A stretch of DNA of 7,849 bases from positions 1 through 7,849 of the forward strand of contig JAKBAL010000088.1 of assembly GCA_021809225.1 (NCBI GenBank), in the 5' to 3' direction. This DNA comes from Pseudomonadota bacterium. GTDB taxonomy: Bacteria; Pseudomonadota; Alphaproteobacteria; UBA9655. The first letter of the stretch is position 1. Each line of letters opens with the position of its first letter. Below, piece after piece: positions 5,105-7,849 of this stretch. The notes beneath the pieces were generated by a model, which did no database searches, was not told the DNA's origin, and saw nothing but the letters and a program-made list of their open reading frames with translations. The position numbers and the translations under genes are program-made.

Positions 5105-6316
5105 ATGAAAACTTTCTCCACATTTGATATGCCTTCTTTTCTTAATGACTCTCTTGAACAGCTTGGCATTACAACGCCAACGCCAATTCAGACAGACGCT
5201 ATTCCTGCGGGCCTTGAAGGCGTCGATGTTTTAGCTTCTGCTCAAACAGGCACAGGCAAAACCATTGCATATCTTCTCCCCTTAATTACGAATTTACTCA
5301 AAAGCCCTCAATCATCCGCCCTGATCCTGGCCCCAACGCGGGAACTTGCGGCACAAATTCAAGAAACAGCGCGCGCACTTCTGGGTAGAAAGATTGAGGT
5401 CGTTCTCTTAATTGGTGGAGAATCGATGTTCAAACAACTTTCTGCTTTAAAGCGTCGTCCCCGCCTGGTCATTGGCACACCCGGTCGCATTAACGACCAC
5501 TTGACAAGAAAAACCCTTCATCTGCAAGAAACTCGTTTCTTGGTTCTTGATGAAGTGGATCGCATGCTGGATATGGGCTTCAGTGAAGCGTTAAAAAAGA
5601 TTGTTGGCTTTCTCCCTAAAGAACGTCAAACATTTATGTTCTCCGCCACAATGCCGGAAAGTATTCGAAAACTTTCCTTCACCTACCTTACAAATCCGAG
5701 AGAAATTTCAGTTGGTTCCACAACCGAGCCAATTTTAAAGATAAAGCAGGAAACACTTCAAACCTCCTCCACAGAAAAATTCTCTTGTCTTGTGAAAGAG
5801 TTGAACGCACGAGAAGGCTCCGTCATCATCTTTGTCAAAACCAAGCATGGCGCTGACCGACTTGCCGAAAAACTGACGCGCCAAAATCATGAGGCCTCAG
5901 CGATTCATGGCGATTTGAAACAGCGTAAAAGAGAAGAAGTGATTAAAAGTTTTCGAAATCTTAAAAATCGTATCATGGTCGCCACAGACATCGCAGCACG
6001 CGGACTCGATATTCCCCACGTTAAGCACGTCATCAACTATGATCTTCCACAATGCGCTGAAGACTATATTCACCGCATTGGTCGAACAGGTCGGGCTGGC
6101 ACAAATGGCTTTGCGCTTTCTTTTATTTCCCCCGAAGATGGGCAAAAATGGAAGCAAATCCATCGATGCATTCAACCGGGAGCAGAACAATTTTCTCCTG
6201 CCGGTCCAAGCAAAAGTAGGAAGAAAGCAAGACATCGCCCTTTCCAAACTCCTACAGAAGCAAAACGAGATTTTTCAAAGCGCAAACCCTTTAAACAGCC
6301 GCATAGCTTTAGGTAG
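5105..6316 (+). CDS. DEAD-box ATP-dependent RNA helicase, RhlE-like
   Basis: This 403-residue cytoplasmic protein has both RecA-like domains of a DEAD-box RNA helicase, which unwinds short RNA duplexes in ribosome assembly or RNA decay. Domain 1 has the Q motif (F7, then PTPIQ 25-29), Walker A AQTGTGKT (46-53), PTRELA (77-82), TPGR (125-128), motif II D149-E-V-D152 and SAT (180-182). Domain 2 has IIFVKTK (241-247), ATDIAARGLDIP (293-304) and HRIGRTGR (323-330). A basic tail of about 50 residues rich in K, R and P replaces any further domain, as in RhlE-type proteins. Motif II has valine where almost all relatives have alanine; the magnesium-coordinating D and E and the final D remain, so activity is likely kept. 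The ATG at 5105 fits the family N-terminus (FDMPSFLNDSL) but has only a weak upstream GG. It is alone on its strand, convergent with the next gene. Confidence 0.92.
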   Translation: MKTFSTFDMPSFLNDSLEQLGITTPTPIQTDAIPAGLEGVDVLASAQTGTGKTIAYLLPLITNLLKSPQSSALILAPTRELAAQIQETARALLGRKIEVVLLIGGESMFKQLSALKRRPRLVIGTPGRINDHLTRKTLHLQETRFLVLDEVDRMLDMGFSEALKKIVGFLPKERQTFMFSATMPESIRKLSFTYLTNPREISVGSTTEPILKIKQETLQTSSTEKFSCLVKELNAREGSVIIFVKTKHGADRLAEKLTRQNHEASAIHGDLKQRKREEVIKSFRNLKNRIMVATDIAARGLDIPHVKHVINYDLPQCAEDYIHRIGRTGRAGTNGFALSFISPEDGQKWKQIHRCIQPGAEQFSPAGPSKSRKKARHRPFQTPTEAKRDFSKRKPFKQPHSFR

Positions 6317-6353
6317 ATTTTGCATTTGCTTAACTTCTAGCCTATAACCCTCA

Positions 6354-6369
6354 CCCCTCTACAAAGGGG
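6354..6369. terminator. Weak hairpin between convergent genes
   Basis: CCCCT (6354-6358), a 6-base loop and AGGGG (6365-6369) form a 5-bp GC-rich stem in the 63-base gap between the helicase stop and the AhpD-like stop. A G8 run follows at 6366-6373. No T-tract follows directly on either strand, so it may be only part of a terminator or act with Rho. Confidence 0.28.
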
Positions 6370-6379
6370 GGGGCTGTAG

Positions 6380-6790
6380 TCAATCTTTTAGGCTTAAGGC
6401 TATTCTATTGAACGCGTTAATAATTGCAACACAAACCGTAATATCAACAATCTCACGTTCACTAAAGTAATTTGAGAGATTGGTTTTCTTAACTGTAGGA
6501 TTGTCATTTAATGTTGTTAAGGACTCACTCCAAGCCAACACTTCTTTTTCCACATCAGAAAAAAGGGCAGAGTGTTTCCATTGTGGAAGTTGCTCAATTT
6601 TAAGGGGGTCAACACCTAATTTTTGAGCTTCTTCAGTATGTAATTGACAACAATAGCTGCACCTATTTAATTGTGATACACGCAGTTCAATTATGGTACG
6701 AAGTTGCTGGTCCAATGGCGACTTGTTAAGGCTTTCATAAGTTTTATACAAGTGTAGGATTGTGTCTTTTGATATTTCATCATAATTCAT
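6380..6790 (-). CDS. AhpD-like / carboxymuconolactone decarboxylase family protein
   Basis: This 136-residue protein matches the AhpD/CMD fold, a small helical domain used in peroxidase-type disulfide chemistry. The active-site motif is RCSYCCQLHTEEA: C44, C47 and H51 in the C-x-x-C-x-x-x-H arrangement, preceded by E35 and the conserved ELRVSQLN segment. An extra cysteine, C48, sits next to the second catalytic one. The last third (VDITVCVAIINAFNRIA) is the usual closing helix. Length is normal for single-domain members. In AhpD proper the cysteine pair reduces AhpC; no ahpC is visible here, so the partner and true substrate are unknown and a general alkylhydroperoxidase-like role is inferred. 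The ATG at 6790 has a strong AAAGGAG ribosome site 6 bases upstream (6797-6803). It lies downstream of the OPT gene on the same strand, but a terminator-like hairpin separates them. Confidence 0.86.
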   Translation of the reverse strand: MNYDEISKDTILHLYKTYESLNKSPLDQQLRTIIELRVSQLNRCSYCCQLHTEEAQKLGVDPLKIEQLPQWKHSALFSDVEKEVLAWSESLTTLNDNPTVKKTNLSNYFSEREIVDITVCVAIINAFNRIALSLKD

Positions 6791-6853
6791 GGCTTACTCC
6801 TTTTACTAATTCTTTTGCCCTTTCCCCATTTGCTAAGCGTACTTCCACAACGC

Positions 6854-6925
6854 AAAAATAAGGTCCTTTTCTTCCTCAACTTCTTAACTGTGCTGCTACA
6901 GTTGTCAAATTAAGAAAAAGAGGAC
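6854..6925 (-). terminator. Long imperfect terminator-like hairpin after the OPT transporter gene
   Basis: Starting 15 bases after the OPT stop on the minus strand, the outer arms GTCCT...CTTTTTCTT (6912-6925) and AAGAAAAGGAC (6863-6873) pair with a few bulges. An inner perfect 6-bp stem, AACTGT/ACAGTT (6898-6903 and 6886-6891), has a 6-base loop. The structure is followed by the U-rich tract TTATTTTT (6861-6854). Together this looks like an intrinsic terminator, though the outer stem is AU-rich. Confidence 0.5.
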
Positions 6926-6940
6926 TATTGCATAAAGAAC

Positions 6941-7849
6941 CTACTCCTTCCTTCCCTTCGAAGCGGTTTGATAAAACCAGAAGAGAACCCCAATCGTAAC
7001 CAAAAGACCTAAAATATCTGTTGATCCTTTAATCACTTGCGGCACAATTCTAAACACGCTGGTATCCTGATACATCACAAAAGGAATAGCTAACAAAATT
7101 CCAATAAGTGCTTCCCCCGCAATTAAACCAGAAGCAAAAAGAAGCCCCTGTCGCTCAACCAAAGCTTTTTCTGCTGCACCTGCTTTTCTCCTGATAAGAG
7201 ATCTTTGAGAAAAATAGGCAAGAAGGCCACCAAAAAGAAGCGGAGTTGTCACATCTAACGGCATATAAATCCCGACAGCAACGGATAAAATGGACAACCG
7301 CCAGTTAAGCGCTGTTTTTTTTAAGACTTTGTCTATAATAACCACCACAATACCAAGCCCAACCCCAATGCTTACCAGAGTCCAGTCCATCGATTGGGTA
7401 AATATTGCCTGGGAAAGAGCAGCCATAAGAGCTGCCTTTGGCGCACTCAGCGCTTGAGTAGGATCCATCCCCTCCCGCGGCAAAACATCGCCAATTCCAT
7501 AGGCTTCAAATAAAATTTGGAAAATAGGAGCGAGAATAACCGCTGAGGCCAAAACACCTACGATCAACATAACTTGCTGTTTCCAAGGAGTAGCTCCGAC
7601 GATTTGCCCTGACTTGAGGTCTTGAAGATTATCTCCAGCAATAGCCGTAGCACAGCCAATTAAAGTCGCTATAAGAATCGTAATACCAGCCGCACTTAAT
7701 GCGGAGTCCACATTGACAGAAAAGTTTATTTGAATACTTAAAAGTAATAAAAGAGCAAAAGAGACAATCAAGGTTGTCATTATCAAAACCCCAGAAATAG
7801 GATTTGTTGTCGTTCCTAATAAGCCACACATGTAAGCGGAAATGACCCC
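6941..7849 (-). CDS. OPT-family oligopeptide transporter, N-terminal part beyond the window
   Basis: OPT proteins are proton-coupled inner-membrane carriers for oligopeptides or metal-chelate compounds. The visible 302 residues open inside the protein with GVISAYMCGLLGTTTNPISG, the typical OPT segment ending N-P-I-S-G. After a hydrophobic pair comes AGDNLQDLKSGQIVGATPWK (about 71-90), a hallmark of the bacterial TIGR00733-type branch. Six to eight further membrane segments follow, including SMDWTLVSIGVGLGI and IYMPLDVTTPLLFGGLLAYF, and the protein ends with a short basic tail, ASKGRKE. Full-length members have about 600-680 residues, so roughly the C-terminal half is seen. The frame stays open to base 7849, so the internal ATG at 7831 is not the start. 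The stop at 6941 is followed by a terminator-like hairpin. The substrate cannot be read from sequence. Confidence 0.9.
   Translation of the reverse strand, partial: GVISAYMCGLLGTTTNPISGVLIMTTLIVSFALLLLLSIQINFSVNVDSALSAAGITILIATLIGCATAIAGDNLQDLKSGQIVGATPWKQQVMLIVGVLASAVILAPIFQILFEAYGIGDVLPREGMDPTQALSAPKAALMAALSQAIFTQSMDWTLVSIGVGLGIVVVIIDKVLKKTALNWRLSILSVAVGIYMPLDVTTPLLFGGLLAYFSQRSLIRRKAGAAEKALVERQGLLFASGLIAGEALIGILLAIPFVMYQDTSVFRIVPQVIKGSTDILGLLVTIGVLFWFYQTASKGRKE

Noticed and set aside
6880..6908. Promoter for the AhpD-like gene based on the perfect TTGACA at 6903-6908
   Set aside because: At 16-18 bp spacing the best -10 is TAAGAA or AAGAAG, a poor match, and the -35 lies within a terminator-like stem, so I did not list it as a feature.
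1..7849. CRISPR array, tRNA, rRNA, toxin-antitoxin pair or defence cassette
   Set aside because: I looked in all spacers and found no regularly spaced repeats, cloverleaf-like segments or paired small genes that would support any of these.

Overview
The window looks like a stretch of chromosome from an alphaproteobacterium, most likely a host-associated, moderately AT-rich lineage of the Holosporales/Rickettsiales type. The grounds are the alphaproteobacterial-looking MraZ N-terminus (MTLFLSTFVNKLDKKGR), a short palindromic repeat whose translation contains the widespread junk peptide RHCERSEAIQ, long AT-rich intergenic spacers and single scattered housekeeping genes. The taxonomic placement is inference; no rRNA or other marker is present to settle it.

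Left part (1-1360, minus strand): the start of a division and cell wall (dcw) cluster. mraZ and rsmH overlap by 8 bases and read out of the left edge, where ftsL and later genes would be expected. Upstream of mraZ is a textbook MraZ operator of four TGGGN units at exact 10-bp spacing, overlapping a candidate promoter. Next to it lie a perfect DnaA-box match inside a palindrome and a second near-match.

Middle (1360-5104): a minus-strand putative Na+/H+ antiporter of the ion transporter superfamily, then an accessory-looking stretch. This holds a very AT-rich gene for a small secreted orphan protein, a 101-bp pair of inverted palindromic repeats, fragments that may come from a decayed transposase, and a GNAT acetyltransferase gene. 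A 29-bp direct repeat (26/29 identical) flanks the palindromic repeat and the acetyltransferase gene.

Right part (5105-7849): a plus-strand RhlE-like DEAD-box RNA helicase whose motif II reads DEVD, convergent with a minus-strand AhpD/carboxymuconolactone decarboxylase-like peroxidase gene. Last comes the C-terminal half of an OPT-family oligopeptide transporter entering from the right edge and ending at a long imperfect terminator-like hairpin.

The genes do not form one pathway; only mraZ-rsmH is a clear operon. I found no CRISPR array, tRNA, rRNA, defence cassette or biosynthetic cluster. The parts that reward a second look are the control region upstream of mraZ, a possible second MraZ-like site upstream of the antiporter, the orphan secreted protein and the repeat-rich accessory stretch. 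I do not see convincing evidence of a wholly new multi-gene system.
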